Source of the DNA: Meiothermus taiwanensis DSM 14542
GTDB taxonomy: Bacteria > Deinococcota > Deinococci > Deinococcales > Thermaceae
NCBI GenBank assembly: GCA_000482765.1
Contig: AXWR01000004.1
Coordinates: forward strand, 62,001 to 126,000
Length of the DNA: 64,000 bases
Direction: 5' to 3'
Made by a program: the position numbers and the translations under genes. A model generated the notes under the pieces. The model saw only the letters and a list, made by a program, of their open reading frames with translations. It did not search any database and was not told where the DNA came from. Of this stretch, positions 43,552 through 52,332 are shown piece after piece (position 1 is the first letter of the stretch; each line of letters opens with the position of its first letter).

Positions 43552-44469
43552 ATGAACCTGCAGATACTGCAAAACGAGCTTCTACGCCTCACCATCGCCC
43601 CTGAGCTGGGGGCCAGCGTGGTGGGCCTCGAGCTTTGCCAGGCGGGCTTCTGGCTGCCCATCCTGCGCCCCACCGCACCGGCCGCCCTGGCGCAGAGGCA
43701 CTCCCCCGAGACCTCGAGCTACGTCCTGGCCCCCTACTCCAACCGCATCCGGGACGGGCGCTTTCGCTTTGGCGGGAAAACCTACCAGCTTCGGCCCAAC
43801 TGGCCCGATGGACAGCAGACCATCCACGGCGAGGTACACGGGCGACCCTGGAGCGCACAGCGCCTCGACGGGCACACCCTGCACTGTGTTTTCGACGCTT
43901 CCGGCCTCCAGAACCTGAACTTCCCCTTCCCCTTCAGGGTGGAAGTGGCCTACCGGCTGCAGGGTGATGGAGTGGAAATCTCGACCACACTGGTGAACGT
44001 GGGAACCGAGCCCATGCCGGCGGGTTTCGGGCATCACCCCTACTTTATGCGCCATCTGGGCCTCTCGCAGGAAGCCCGGCTGTCCTTCGAGGCCCAGGGC
44101 GTCTACCTGACCGATGCGAGCTGCCTCCCCACCCGGCCCGCCCAGGCCATCCCGCCGGAGTTCGATTTCTCGCGTGCAAGGCCGCTGGGGGCTACCCGGC
44201 TAGACCATGTTTTTGCCGGCTGGAAAGGGCGGCTGCAAATGGACTGGCCGGGTTCGGGCTGGCAGATGACCCTCGAGGCCGACCCCATCTTCTCGCACCT
44301 GGTGGTCTTCACCGCGCCCGATGGCAGCGTGGCCCTGGAGCCCGTCACCCACGCCACCGATGGCTTCAACCTGCTGAGCCAGGGCTGGGAAGACACGGGG
44401 GTGCGGGTGCTGGAGCCGGGGGAACAGATTTCCGGCGGTCTGCGCCTGAGCTTGCGGCCCGGCGCGTAG
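43552..44469 (+). CDS. Aldose 1-epimerase (galactose mutarotase family)
   Basis: 305 residues of the beta-sandwich mutarotase family. It shows YSNRIRDGRFRFGG, the catalytic histidine regions GEVHGRPW and AGFGHHPYF, and a C-terminal catalytic glutamate region (VALEPVTHATDGFNL). It interconverts alpha and beta anomers of a sugar. TAATCT lies seven bases before ATG 43552, so a leaderless start inside the operon is possible. Confidence 0.88.
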   Translation: MNLQILQNELLRLTIAPELGASVVGLELCQAGFWLPILRPTAPAALAQRHSPETSSYVLAPYSNRIRDGRFRFGGKTYQLRPNWPDGQQTIHGEVHGRPWSAQRLDGHTLHCVFDASGLQNLNFPFPFRVEVAYRLQGDGVEISTTLVNVGTEPMPAGFGHHPYFMRHLGLSQEARLSFEAQGVYLTDASCLPTRPAQAIPPEFDFSRARPLGATRLDHVFAGWKGRLQMDWPGSGWQMTLEADPIFSHLVVFTAPDGSVALEPVTHATDGFNLLSQGWEDTGVRVLEPGEQISGGLRLSLRPGA

Positions 44470-44495
44470 CCGGCAAAAAGCGATAAACTACGGCT

Positions 44496-45323
44496 ATGCA
44501 CGTTTTTCGCTTGCGCGGCAACTTCGAAACCCTCGATATCTACTCGGCGGCGCTGTTTGAGCTGGGCGCGCGGGGCCTGGAGGAAAAACCCGGTGAGGTC
44601 TGGGCCTACTTCCCCGAGCGCCTCGAGCTGCCCTTTCCGGGGGAGTGGCTCGAGCTTCCCGACACCGACTGGCTCGAGGCCTACAAGCGCGACCTGAAGC
44701 CGGTGCGGGCCGGGCCCTTTGTGGTGCTGGCCCCCTGGCACACCTGGGAGGGCCCGGAAAAGCGCATTGTCATCGAGCCGGGCATGGCCTTTGGCACCGG
44801 CCACCACGAGACCACCCGCATGGCCCTGGAAACCCTGGCCGAGCGGGTCGAGCCCGGGATGCGGGTGCTGGATCTGGGCACCGGCTCGGGCATCCTGGCC
44901 ATCGGGGCCGCCCTGCTGGGGGCCGAGGCGCTGGGAATCGACATCGACCCCGCGGTGATCCCCCAGGCCCGCGAGAACGCCCGGCGCAACCAGGTCAAGG
45001 TGCAGTTCCAGGTGGGCAGCCTGGACGAGGCCTACGATCCCCTGGCCGAGACCGCACCCCAGGCCCCCCCAGCCCAGCCGGCCCCCACGCCCCTTGTGCA
45101 GGGCCCCTTCGACCTGGTGGTGGCCAACCTCTACGCCGAGCTGCACACCTACTTCGCGCAAAAATACCGGGAGCTTTTCGGCATATGCGGAACCCTGATT
45201 CTCACCGGCATCCTGGCCGAGCGGGAAGCCCTGGTGCGAAGCGCCCTCGAGGCCAGCGGCTTTGGATTGCTGGCCCGCCGACAGGAAGGTGAGTGGGTCT
45301 GCCTGACCTACGCCGCCCGCTAA
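44496..45323 (+). CDS. prmA: Ribosomal protein L11 methyltransferase
   Basis: 275 residues: an N-terminal substrate-recognition domain (about 1-90), a linker and a Rossmann methyltransferase domain with EPGMAFGTGHHETTRMALE, LDLGTGSGILAIGAALLGA (AdoMet site) and VVANLYAELH (catalytic NxxY-type motif region). It trimethylates ribosomal protein L11. A Pro/Ala-rich stretch of about 20 residues (about 185-205) interrupts the fold before VVANLY and appears unusual. A TAAACT box (44484-44489) could start a leaderless mRNA. Confidence 0.93.
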   Translation: MHVFRLRGNFETLDIYSAALFELGARGLEEKPGEVWAYFPERLELPFPGEWLELPDTDWLEAYKRDLKPVRAGPFVVLAPWHTWEGPEKRIVIEPGMAFGTGHHETTRMALETLAERVEPGMRVLDLGTGSGILAIGAALLGAEALGIDIDPAVIPQARENARRNQVKVQFQVGSLDEAYDPLAETAPQAPPAQPAPTPLVQGPFDLVVANLYAELHTYFAQKYRELFGICGTLILTGILAEREALVRSALEASGFGLLARRQEGEWVCLTYAAR

Positions 45324-45326
45324 AGT

Positions 45327-46025
45327 ATGCGTCCCCATCGTGCCTTTGTTGAAAGCATTCAGCCCCAGCTCGAGCTTACCGGGCGCGAGGCCCACCACCT
45401 GCTGGACGTGCTGCGGGCCCGGGAGGGCGACCGGCTCACGGTCTTCGATGGCAAGGGGCTGGAAGGCCGCGCGCGGGTGCTGCAGACCGGGCCGGGCTGG
45501 GTATGCCTGGAAGTCGAAGAGACCTGGCCGGCCCGCAAAGAGCCCCCCCAGCCCATCACCCTGTATGTGGCCCTGCTCAAGGGCGATCATCTGGCCGAGG
45601 TGGCGCGGGCGGCCACCGAGCTGGGGGTGGGCCAAATTGTGCCCATCCTCACCCAGCACTGCGTGGTGCGGGAGCTGAGCGAGAATAAACTCCTTCGCCT
45701 GCGCCGGGTGGTGCTCGAGGCCGCCAAGCAGTGCGAGCGCAGCATCGTTCCCGAGGTGGGGCCCTTGCTGCCGCTCGGCCAGATTCCCCCGGTCGAGCAG
45801 GGTTTTGTGGCCCAGCCCAGGGTCTCGGCCCTGGTGCGGGACTATTACAATCCAGAAAAACCCACGGCCCTCCTCACCGGCCCGGAGGGGGGCCTGAGCG
45901 AGTCCGAGGTGGATCTCCTGCTGCAACGGGGTTTCACCCCGGTCACATTGGGGCCGCGTATCCTGCGGGCAGAGACCGCGCCGGTGGCCCTTTTGAGCCT
46001 GGTAACGGCGGCTTTCGGGTTATGA
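45327..46025 (+). CDS. rsmE: 16S rRNA (uracil-1498-N3)-methyltransferase
   Basis: 232 residues with the SPOUT/RsmE arrangement: an N-terminal PUA-like part (EAHHLLDVLRAREGD), TELGVGQIVPILTQHCVV, AAKQCERSIVP, and the knotted cofactor site LLTGPEGGLSESEV followed by LGPRILRAETA. It methylates U1498 of 16S rRNA. The prmA-rsmE order is common. The stop overlaps the next gene in ATGA. Confidence 0.95.
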   Translation: MRPHRAFVESIQPQLELTGREAHHLLDVLRAREGDRLTVFDGKGLEGRARVLQTGPGWVCLEVEETWPARKEPPQPITLYVALLKGDHLAEVARAATELGVGQIVPILTQHCVVRELSENKLLRLRRVVLEAAKQCERSIVPEVGPLLPLGQIPPVEQGFVAQPRVSALVRDYYNPEKPTALLTGPEGGLSESEVDLLLQRGFTPVTLGPRILRAETAPVALLSLVTAAFGL

Positions 46026-46405
46026 ACGTCCTGCGTGTGTTGCTGGTGGGCTGCCTGCTGCTGCTGCCGGCCTGCCGCTATACCTTTCTGCCGCTCGACC
46101 CCGGCCGGGCCACCCTGCCGGAGCGCTTCAGCCTGAGCGGAAGCCTGGAAACCATCGAGCGGGGCGCAGTAGCCAGGCTCACCGTCCGGCGCATAGCCGA
46201 GCCCGCTTACCTCGAGCTGCGCTGGTACAAGGGCGATCAGCTCTTTCAGGAGCGCTCCATCTGGGTAGAAAAGCCCGGCACCTACCAGGCCCAGTTCGAG
46301 CGCCTCGACGACGGCTACTACCGGCTGGTGGTGCTGGTGCAGAATAGCCCCCTGCTGCAGCTCGAGGTCGGCACACCCCTGCTGCCCCCGCCCCCTGCCC
46401 CTTAG
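46022..46405 (+). CDS. Small lipoprotein, unknown function
   Basis: 127 residues. The signal VLRVLLVGCLLLLPAC ends in a lipobox (LPAC), so it should be lipid-anchored. The rest forms a probable single beta-sandwich domain (about 35-118) with no family I recognise, followed by a proline-rich tail. The ATGA overlap with rsmE implies translational coupling. No cytosolic function should be assumed from the neighbours. Confidence 0.82.
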   Translation: MNVLRVLLVGCLLLLPACRYTFLPLDPGRATLPERFSLSGSLETIERGAVARLTVRRIAEPAYLELRWYKGDQLFQERSIWVEKPGTYQAQFERLDDGYYRLVVLVQNSPLLQLEVGTPLLPPPPAP

Positions 46406-46445
46406 GGCTTTTCCGGCAGCATCGTTCTTCAAAACGATACCGGTA

Positions 46446-47339
46446 TTATCCCACCCCAATCAGCAAAAGCACCAATGGAATGGTAAGAAACGACAGCACC
46501 GACGAGGCCACAACCGCCCGGGCTGCTCGAGGGCCGTCGCCGCCGAACTCCCCCGCCATCAAAAAGGCATTCACCGCTATCGGCATGGCGCTCTGCAGCA
46601 CCAAAACCTGAACATCCAGCCGCTCGAGGCCCAGCGCCCAGCCCGCCACCCCGGCCAGCAAAGGAGCTGCCAGAAGCCGCAAGCTGCTGGCCTGAAGCTC
46701 AAAACTCCCCCACTCGGGCCGGGAGCGGGCAATCTGGATGCCCAGCGTCAGCAGCATCACGGGAATACAGGCCTGGCCCAAGAGGTGCACCCCCTCATCC
46801 AGCCCCAGCGGCAGGGGAATTCCCAGCCCCCGTACCAGCAACCCCCCCGCCAGGGCCCAGAAGAGCGGCAGTTTCAGGGTGAACCCGAGGCTCTGTAAAA
46901 AACCGCCCCCACGCAAAAAAGCCGGGCCCAGCCCAAACATCAGCACGCTGCTGGCGATAAAAAAAACGATGGCCCGATCCAGGCCGGGCTGCCCCAGGGC
47001 AAAAAAGGTGAGCGAGAGGCCCATGTTGCCCGAGTTGGGAAAGGTCGCCGAGGCAATCAGGGTCTTGGTTGTACCCTTATCCAACCGCAACCACCGGCTC
47101 AACGCCAGTGCAACCCCATAGAGCCCTGCCGAGGCTATAAAAAAGGCCGCCGTAATGCCCAGCACGCTGGCCCCGGTGAGCCTGGCCCTGAGCATGGCAT
47201 CGAAGATCAGCACCGGCACCAGCACGTAAATCGAGAGTTTGGACAGGGTTTGCAGGTCGAAGTCGATGCGCTTGCCCACCAGGTAGCCCATAAGCACGAT
47301 GAAGGCCACAGGGACAACGGTGTTGAGCAGGGCTTCCAT
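46446..47339 (-). CDS. AEC-family (auxin efflux carrier-like) permease
   Basis: 297 residues with about ten membrane segments in two five-helix halves, the AEC/BASS-like arrangement. It starts MEALLNTVVPVAFIVLMGYLVGK, and has FPNSGNMGLSLTFFALG in the fourth/fifth helix, the family signature, and a C-terminal MPIAVNAFLMAGEFGGD motif. It probably exports or imports an organic acid; the substrate is unknown. It stands alone between two convergent genes. Confidence 0.9.
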   Translation of the reverse strand: MEALLNTVVPVAFIVLMGYLVGKRIDFDLQTLSKLSIYVLVPVLIFDAMLRARLTGASVLGITAAFFIASAGLYGVALALSRWLRLDKGTTKTLIASATFPNSGNMGLSLTFFALGQPGLDRAIVFFIASSVLMFGLGPAFLRGGGFLQSLGFTLKLPLFWALAGGLLVRGLGIPLPLGLDEGVHLLGQACIPVMLLTLGIQIARSRPEWGSFELQASSLRLLAAPLLAGVAGWALGLERLDVQVLVLQSAMPIAVNAFLMAGEFGGDGPRAARAVVASSVLSFLTIPLVLLLIGVG

Positions 47340-47492
47340 ACCCGGGGTAGCTTACCTGAAACCCAGAGGCCAGGCTATGACCACCCCTCCAACCCCGGCC
47401 TCCGCCTTGTGCCCAAGCGAGGTGCAAAACATGCCCTGGAGACATTTTTTCTCAGCAGACCTCGGCCAGACTACCTATGGGTGAGCGAGGGC

Positions 47493-47927
47493 ATGTACAA
47501 AGAGCTTCTGGTGGTGCAGGCGGCGGCAACCTGGTTTCTGGTGGGCCTGATCTGGATGGTGCAGGTGGTGCATTATCCCCTTTTTGCACGGGTGGGGCCG
47601 GCTGAGTTTCCCGCCTATCATGCGGCCCACTCGAGCCTCATCACCTGGGTGGTCGGGCCCTTGATGCTGCTCGAGCTGTGCACGGCCCTTCTTTTGCTGG
47701 CCCAGTGGCCCACGAGCCTGCCCGGCTGGGTGGCATGGCTGGGCCTGGCGCTGCTGGGGGTTATCTGGCTCACCACCCTGCTGGTATCGGTGCCGCTGCA
47801 CGCGCGGCTGGCCGTGGGTTTCGAGGCCCAGGCCCAGGCCCTGCTGGTGGGTACCAACTGGATCCGCACCCTGGCCTGGACGGCTCGAGGGTTGCTGAGC
47901 CTGTGGGCGCTGCTCAGGTTCACGTAG
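47493..47927 (+). CDS. Four-helix membrane protein, unknown
   Basis: 144 residues with four membrane segments (about 7-27, 47-70, 78-98 and 118-140). Notable are VVHYPLFARVG and the polar segment SVPLHARLAVGFEAQAQALL, with conserved-looking histidines near membrane faces. The family is not recognised; it resembles small DUF-type membrane proteins. The start ATG 47493 has GAGG upstream; the frame further upstream overlaps the AEC gene antisense and is not used. Confidence 0.72.
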   Translation: MYKELLVVQAAATWFLVGLIWMVQVVHYPLFARVGPAEFPAYHAAHSSLITWVVGPLMLLELCTALLLLAQWPTSLPGWVAWLGLALLGVIWLTTLLVSVPLHARLAVGFEAQAQALLVGTNWIRTLAWTARGLLSLWALLRFT

Positions 47928-47973
47928 AAGATCTCACACCAGGGATGCGCTTAAAGCGCCCCGCAGTCAGTCG

Positions 47974-49143
47974 CTAGGACAAAAAATCCAGCACAGTACG
48001 GGTGATCAGCTCAACGCCCAAGGGCAGCGAGCGCTCGTCGTCGATCCAGAAACCCGGGTGGTGATGGGGCCGGTTCTTGCTGGGATCGGGGTCGCCGGCC
48101 CCCAGCCAGAAGTACACACCAGGGCGGCGGTTGAGGAACTCCGACATATCATCGCCCCCCATCACAGGGGGTACTTCCAGTACCGAGGCCTCCCCTACCA
48201 CCTCCCGGGCCACTTTCCGGAAGCGTTCGACCATCTGGGGGTCGTTGACCACCGCGGGTGATCCAGGCAGCCAGGTTACGGTGGCCCGCCCACCCATGGC
48301 CGCGGCAATTCCTTCCGAAAGCTCGGCAATGCGCCGCATGAGCTTTTCTCGCAAACCTGCGTCAAAGGTGCGCAGGGTGCCTTTGAGCGTGGCCGTCTCG
48401 GGGATGATGTTGTGGGCCCCCTCCCCTGCCGTTACCGTGGCGATGGTGATCACAGCGGTCTGAATGGGGTCGGTCTCGCGGCTGACCAGGCTCTGCAGCG
48501 CCACGATGAGCTGGGCCGCCATCAAAACCGTATCCACACCCTCGTGCGGCATGGCGGCATGCGCCCCTTTGCCCCGTAGTTCAATGGTAAAAGCATCGGC
48601 GGCCGCCATGGAAGGGCCCGGCCGCACCCCTACCTTACCCGCTGGCATCAGGCTATACAGGTGAAGCCCCACCACCGAGTCCACCCCCTCGAGCACCCCG
48701 GCCTCCACCATGGGCTTCGCCCCCGATACAATCTCTTCGGCGGGCTGGAAAGCAAAGCGTACCTCACCGGCAATCTGATCTTTGAAGCGGGCCAGCACCG
48801 CCGCCACATGGGCGGCAATAGCGGCATGGCCATCGTGGCCGCAGGCGTGCATAACACCGGGGGTCTGGGAGCTGTAGGCCACCCCAGAGTTCTCCTGTAT
48901 CGGCAAAGCGTCGATGTCCGCCCGCACCAGCACAGTTTTTCCCGGCTTCGCTCCCCGCAGCCGGGCCACCACCCCGGTCTGGGCTACCCCTCGGGTGACC
49001 TCGAGGCCCAGTCCCTCCAGAAACTCGGCCAGCCTGGCGCTGGTGCGCACCTCCTGAAAACCAAGCTCCGGATGGCGGTGGAAGTCCCGGCGCATCTCAA
49101 TCAGACTGGGGGTGATCTCTGCGATGGCTTCTTGTAGGTTCAT
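47974..49143 (-). CDS. M20-family amidohydrolase (N-acyl-amino-acid hydrolase type)
   Basis: 389 residues: a catalytic domain with the metal ligands in ACGHDGHAA and PAEEIVSGA, a C-terminal metal ligand region VMGGDDMSEFLN, and a dimerisation lid between (about 185-300). It belongs to the hippurate/indole-acetyl-amino acid hydrolase group (ring motif HRHPELGFQEVRTS). It removes acyl groups from amino acids; the substrate is unknown. A single gene with its own promoter region. Confidence 0.92.
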   Translation of the reverse strand: MNLQEAIAEITPSLIEMRRDFHRHPELGFQEVRTSARLAEFLEGLGLEVTRGVAQTGVVARLRGAKPGKTVLVRADIDALPIQENSGVAYSSQTPGVMHACGHDGHAAIAAHVAAVLARFKDQIAGEVRFAFQPAEEIVSGAKPMVEAGVLEGVDSVVGLHLYSLMPAGKVGVRPGPSMAAADAFTIELRGKGAHAAMPHEGVDTVLMAAQLIVALQSLVSRETDPIQTAVITIATVTAGEGAHNIIPETATLKGTLRTFDAGLREKLMRRIAELSEGIAAAMGGRATVTWLPGSPAVVNDPQMVERFRKVAREVVGEASVLEVPPVMGGDDMSEFLNRRPGVYFWLGAGDPDPSKNRPHHHPGFWIDDERSLPLGVELITRTVLDFLS

Positions 49144-49195
49144 ACCGCCTTAGTCAAACATTCCAGCCACGACCCGTCAACTGTACGATGGATTG

Positions 49196-49275
49196 ACACC
49201 CGATACAAAAAGAGCTCCGGAGGCCATCCTAGCACTCCCTTCGGTCGGGTTGGTTGGCCCGAACCAACCGTGGTA
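49196..49275. repeat. Dispersed palindromic repeat, inverted copy
   Basis: Within the 322-base gap 49144-49465. It contains CGATACAAAAAGAGCTCCGG, then ATCCTAGCACTCCCTTCGG, then GGTTGGTTGGCCCGAACCAACC (a hairpin) and ends TGGTATG. The order is the reverse complement of the left half of the 57438 copy. The rest of the gap holds the promoter of the acyl-CoA ligase gene; I see no gene. Confidence 0.6.
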
Positions 49276-49400
49276 TGACGTTAGCTAGAGGAGGGCGGGG
49301 CCGGTGCCTGCTTAGGAAACCGATGGGGGTGGGATAGGCCCCATACAAAAATACCCTGAGCTGCCAAAATCTTGTCCTCGACAGACTTTATGCGCGCAGC

Positions 49401-49442
49401 TTGAACTCGGTACAGCATTTGCTAGACTTGGTAAAAACCAAG
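49401..49442 (+). promoter_or_regulatory. Promoter and hairpin/operator upstream of the acyl-CoA ligase
   Basis: -35 TTGAAC (49401-49406), a 16-base spacer, -10 TAGACT (49423-49428). Overlapping the expected start of transcription is the inverted repeat CTTGG-TAAAAA-CCAAG (49427-49442), a possible operator. AGGAG at about 49454 precedes ATG 49466. Confidence 0.6.
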
Positions 49443-49465
49443 CTGTACCTTTCAGGAGCAAGACC

Positions 49466-51151
49466 ATGAGCAAACCTTGGCTAAAACACTACGACAAAGG
49501 CGTCCCCGCGGATGTGCAGGTGCCCGAGGTACCTCTCTGGCGCCTGCTGGCCGACAGTGCCCAGAAATACCCCGACCATGTGGCCCTCGAGTTCATGGGC
49601 AAGGTCATCGGCTACCGGCAGCTGTGGGAATCGGTGCTGAAGTTCGCCGGGGCGCTTAAGGCCCAGGGTGTGGGCCCGGGTGACCGGGTCGCCATCATGC
49701 TGCCCAACAGCCCCCAGTTTGTGATTGCCTTCTACGGCACGCTGGTCGCCGGCGGCGTGTGTGTCAACATCAACCCCCTCTACACACCGCGCGAGCTGCG
49801 CCATCAGCTCACCGATGCCGGGGCCGAAACCCTGGTGATCCTGGATATGCTCTGGCCCCGGTACGCCGAAATCGAGGCCGATGTACCGGTCAAACGCGTC
49901 TTTACCACCGGCATCCAGGACTACCTGCCCTTCCCCAAAAACCTGCTTTTCCCGCTCAAAGCCCGGCGGGAGAAACGCTGGGTAAACCTGCCACAGCACC
50001 CCAAGCGGCTGGACTTTAGCAAAGCCCTGCGCAGCGCCACCCCGCTCACCGAGCCTTACCCCGCCAAGCCCGACGACGTAGCCCTCCTGCAGTACACCGG
50101 GGGCACCACCGGGCTGTCCAAAGGGGCCATGCTCACCCATCGCAACCTGGTGGCCAACACCTACCAGAGCCTGGCCTGGGGCGGCGACGAGGTGAAGGCC
50201 CTCGAGGGCAAAGGGGTTATGCTGGGCGCCATTCCCTTTTTCCACGTCTACGGCATGACCGTGGCTATGAACTATGGCCTGGCCGCTGGGTACAAAATCG
50301 TGCTGCTGCCACGCCCCGAGGTCAAGCCCTGCATTGAGGCCATTGAAAAGCACGGGGTTACCCATTTCCCTGGCGTCCCCACGCTCTACATCGGCTTCAT
50401 CAACTTTCCTGGCATCGAGAAGCGCAAGGTGGGCACGGTTAAGGTCTGCATCTCTGGTTCGGCGGCGCTGCCGGTGGAGGTGGCTAAAAAGTTTGAGGCC
50501 CTCACCGGTGGCAAGCTGGTGGAAGGCTACGGCCTCACCGAAGCAGCCCCCTGCACCCACTGCAACCCCCTGTCCGGTCAGCGCAAAATTGGCAGCATTG
50601 GCATTCCCATGCCGGGCATTGATGCCAAGATTTTGGACGAGAACCTGCACGAACTACCCCCGGGCGAGGTGGGTGAGCTGGCCGTTCGCGGGCCAAATAT
50701 CATGCTGGGCTACTGGCAGCGCCCCGATGAGACCAGCAAAACCATCAAGATCGACTGGCTCCTGACCGGCGACATGGCTCGGATGGACGAGGATGGCTAC
50801 TTCTACATCGTGGATCGCAAGAAGGACATGATTATCGCGGGAGGCTATAACATCTACCCCCGCGAGGTGGAAGAGGTGCTGTTTGCCCACCCCGGTGTGG
50901 CTGAGGCCGCCGTGGTGGGGCTGCCCGATGAGTACCGTGGCGAGACCGTGGCGGCTTTCGTTGTGCCCAAGCCCGGTGTCAACCTCACCCAGGAAGAGCT
51001 GGACAAATACTGCCGCGAGAACCTGGCCGCCTACAAGGTTCCGCGCATCTACGAGTTCCGCAACGAATTGCCCAAGAGCGCGGTGGGTAAGGTGCTGCGC
51101 CGCGAGCTGCGCGAGGCCGCCCTCAAAGAACGCCAGAAGGTGGGCAGCTAG
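49466..51151 (+). CDS. fadD: Long-chain fatty-acid-CoA ligase
   Basis: 561 residues of the AMP-forming acyl-CoA synthetase family. Motifs: YTGGTTGLSKGAMLTHRNL (P-loop), GYGLTEAAP, WLLTGDMARMDEDGYFYIVDRKKDMI and the C-terminal acylation lysine PKSAVGKVLRRELRE. It activates fatty acids for beta-oxidation or lipid synthesis. The nearby hairpin-operator could respond to acyl-CoA, but the regulator is unknown. A bidirectional terminator separates it from iscS. Confidence 0.93.
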   Translation: MSKPWLKHYDKGVPADVQVPEVPLWRLLADSAQKYPDHVALEFMGKVIGYRQLWESVLKFAGALKAQGVGPGDRVAIMLPNSPQFVIAFYGTLVAGGVCVNINPLYTPRELRHQLTDAGAETLVILDMLWPRYAEIEADVPVKRVFTTGIQDYLPFPKNLLFPLKARREKRWVNLPQHPKRLDFSKALRSATPLTEPYPAKPDDVALLQYTGGTTGLSKGAMLTHRNLVANTYQSLAWGGDEVKALEGKGVMLGAIPFFHVYGMTVAMNYGLAAGYKIVLLPRPEVKPCIEAIEKHGVTHFPGVPTLYIGFINFPGIEKRKVGTVKVCISGSAALPVEVAKKFEALTGGKLVEGYGLTEAAPCTHCNPLSGQRKIGSIGIPMPGIDAKILDENLHELPPGEVGELAVRGPNIMLGYWQRPDETSKTIKIDWLLTGDMARMDEDGYFYIVDRKKDMIIAGGYNIYPREVEEVLFAHPGVAEAAVVGLPDEYRGETVAAFVVPKPGVNLTQEELDKYCRENLAAYKVPRIYEFRNELPKSAVGKVLRRELREAALKERQKVGS

Positions 51152-51165
51152 GGCTTATCTCGGTG

Positions 51166-51197
51166 CCCCCTTGCCACCCGGGCCGGTGGCAAGGGGG
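51166..51197. terminator. Bidirectional hairpin between the acyl-CoA ligase and iscS
   Basis: A perfect 13-bp stem CCCCCTTGCCACC / GGTGGCAAGGGGG with a 6-base loop fills the space between the convergent stops. T-rich runs are short on both sides. Confidence 0.75.
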
Positions 51198-51198
51198 G

Positions 51199-52323
51199 CT
51201 ATATGTAAACCCTCGAGCGCCCCACAGCCTCAGCAAAGACCTGGGCCGCCTGGTCTACCTCGGCCTCGGTGGTATAGCGCCCCAGACTGAAGCGCACCGA
51301 GGCCTTGGCTTCTTCCTTGCTACGCCCAATCGCCAGCAGCACATGGGAGGGCTCGAGGCTCCCACTGCTACAGGCCGAGCCCGAAGACACTGCCACCCCC
51401 AGCAGGTCGAGGTTGAGCAGCAACCCCTCCCCATCGGCCTCCTGCACCGTTACGTTTACGTGCTTGGGGCTGCGTAGGGTGGGGTGTCCATTGAGCACCA
51501 CGCCGGGTAGGGCCAGAAGCCTGGCCTCGAGCCGCCCGCGCAAAGCCAAGAGCCGCCGGGATTCTTCGGCCAGCCGCGCCACCGCCTTTTCTGCGGCCAG
51601 CCCCTGGCCGTACACCGCTGGCAGGTTCTCGGTGCCGCCCCGGTAACCCTGCTCCTGCTTGCCCGGGATAATCGGAAATAGCTCGACCCCTTTGCGCACG
51701 TACAAGGCCCCCACCCCCTTGGGGCCGTAAAACTTGTGTGCGGCCAGGGAAATGAGATCGGCCCCCAGGGTCTCCACCTGGCAGGGCACGGTGCCCAGGG
51801 CTTGCACGGCATCGGTGTGCAAAAGCACGCCCCGCGCCCGGCAGACCTCAGCGATCTGGCGAACCGGGTACAGGGTGCCCAGCTCGTTGTTAACGGTCAT
51901 TACCGAAACCAGGATGGTCTCGGGCCGCAGGGCCTCGGCCACCTGCTCGGGGTAGATGAGGCCCTGCCGGTCGGGCCAGAGCAGGGTCACCTCGAAGCCC
52001 AGGCGCTCGAGGTTCTTCAGGGTTTGCAGCACCGCCGAATGCTCCACCGCGGTGCTCACCAGGTGCCCCCGACCCCGGGCCAGGGCCACCCCGTACAGGG
52101 CCAGGGCATCGGCCTCGCTGCCCCCACTGGTCAGAACCAGCTCGCGGGGTTTGCAGCCCAGGGCCCGGGCCAGCCGCTCGCGCCCTTCCTCGAGCAGGCT
52201 GCGGGCCCGCCGGCCGAGCTGGTGAATTGAGCTGGGGTTGCCGTACTCTTCCAGCACCCCCTCCATGGCCGCCCTGACCTCGGGATCCAGGGGGGTGGTG
52301 GCAGCGTAGTCGAGGTAGATCAT
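51199..52323 (-). CDS. iscS: Cysteine desulfurase (IscS/NifS)
   Basis: 374 residues with the class V PLP fold: YLDYAATTPLDPEV at the start, PLP lysine region SLAAHKFYGPKGVGALYVR and the active-site cysteine in SSGSACSSGSLEPSHVLLAIG. It takes sulfur from cysteine for Fe-S cluster and tRNA thio-modification. iscR is upstream, nine bases away, with a shared promoter, as in isc operons. Confidence 0.94.
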   Translation of the reverse strand: MIYLDYAATTPLDPEVRAAMEGVLEEYGNPSSIHQLGRRARSLLEEGRERLARALGCKPRELVLTSGGSEADALALYGVALARGRGHLVSTAVEHSAVLQTLKNLERLGFEVTLLWPDRQGLIYPEQVAEALRPETILVSVMTVNNELGTLYPVRQIAEVCRARGVLLHTDAVQALGTVPCQVETLGADLISLAAHKFYGPKGVGALYVRKGVELFPIIPGKQEQGYRGGTENLPAVYGQGLAAEKAVARLAEESRRLLALRGRLEARLLALPGVVLNGHPTLRSPKHVNVTVQEADGEGLLLNLDLLGVAVSSGSACSSGSLEPSHVLLAIGRSKEEAKASVRFSLGRYTTEAEVDQAAQVFAEAVGRSRVYI

Positions 52324-52332
52324 GGTCTGGGG

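Noticed and set aside
44103..45926. A 607-codon open frame on the minus strand
   Set aside because: It runs antisense through aldose epimerase, prmA and rsmE, which all have clear family motifs. Long antisense frames are expected in GC-rich DNA.
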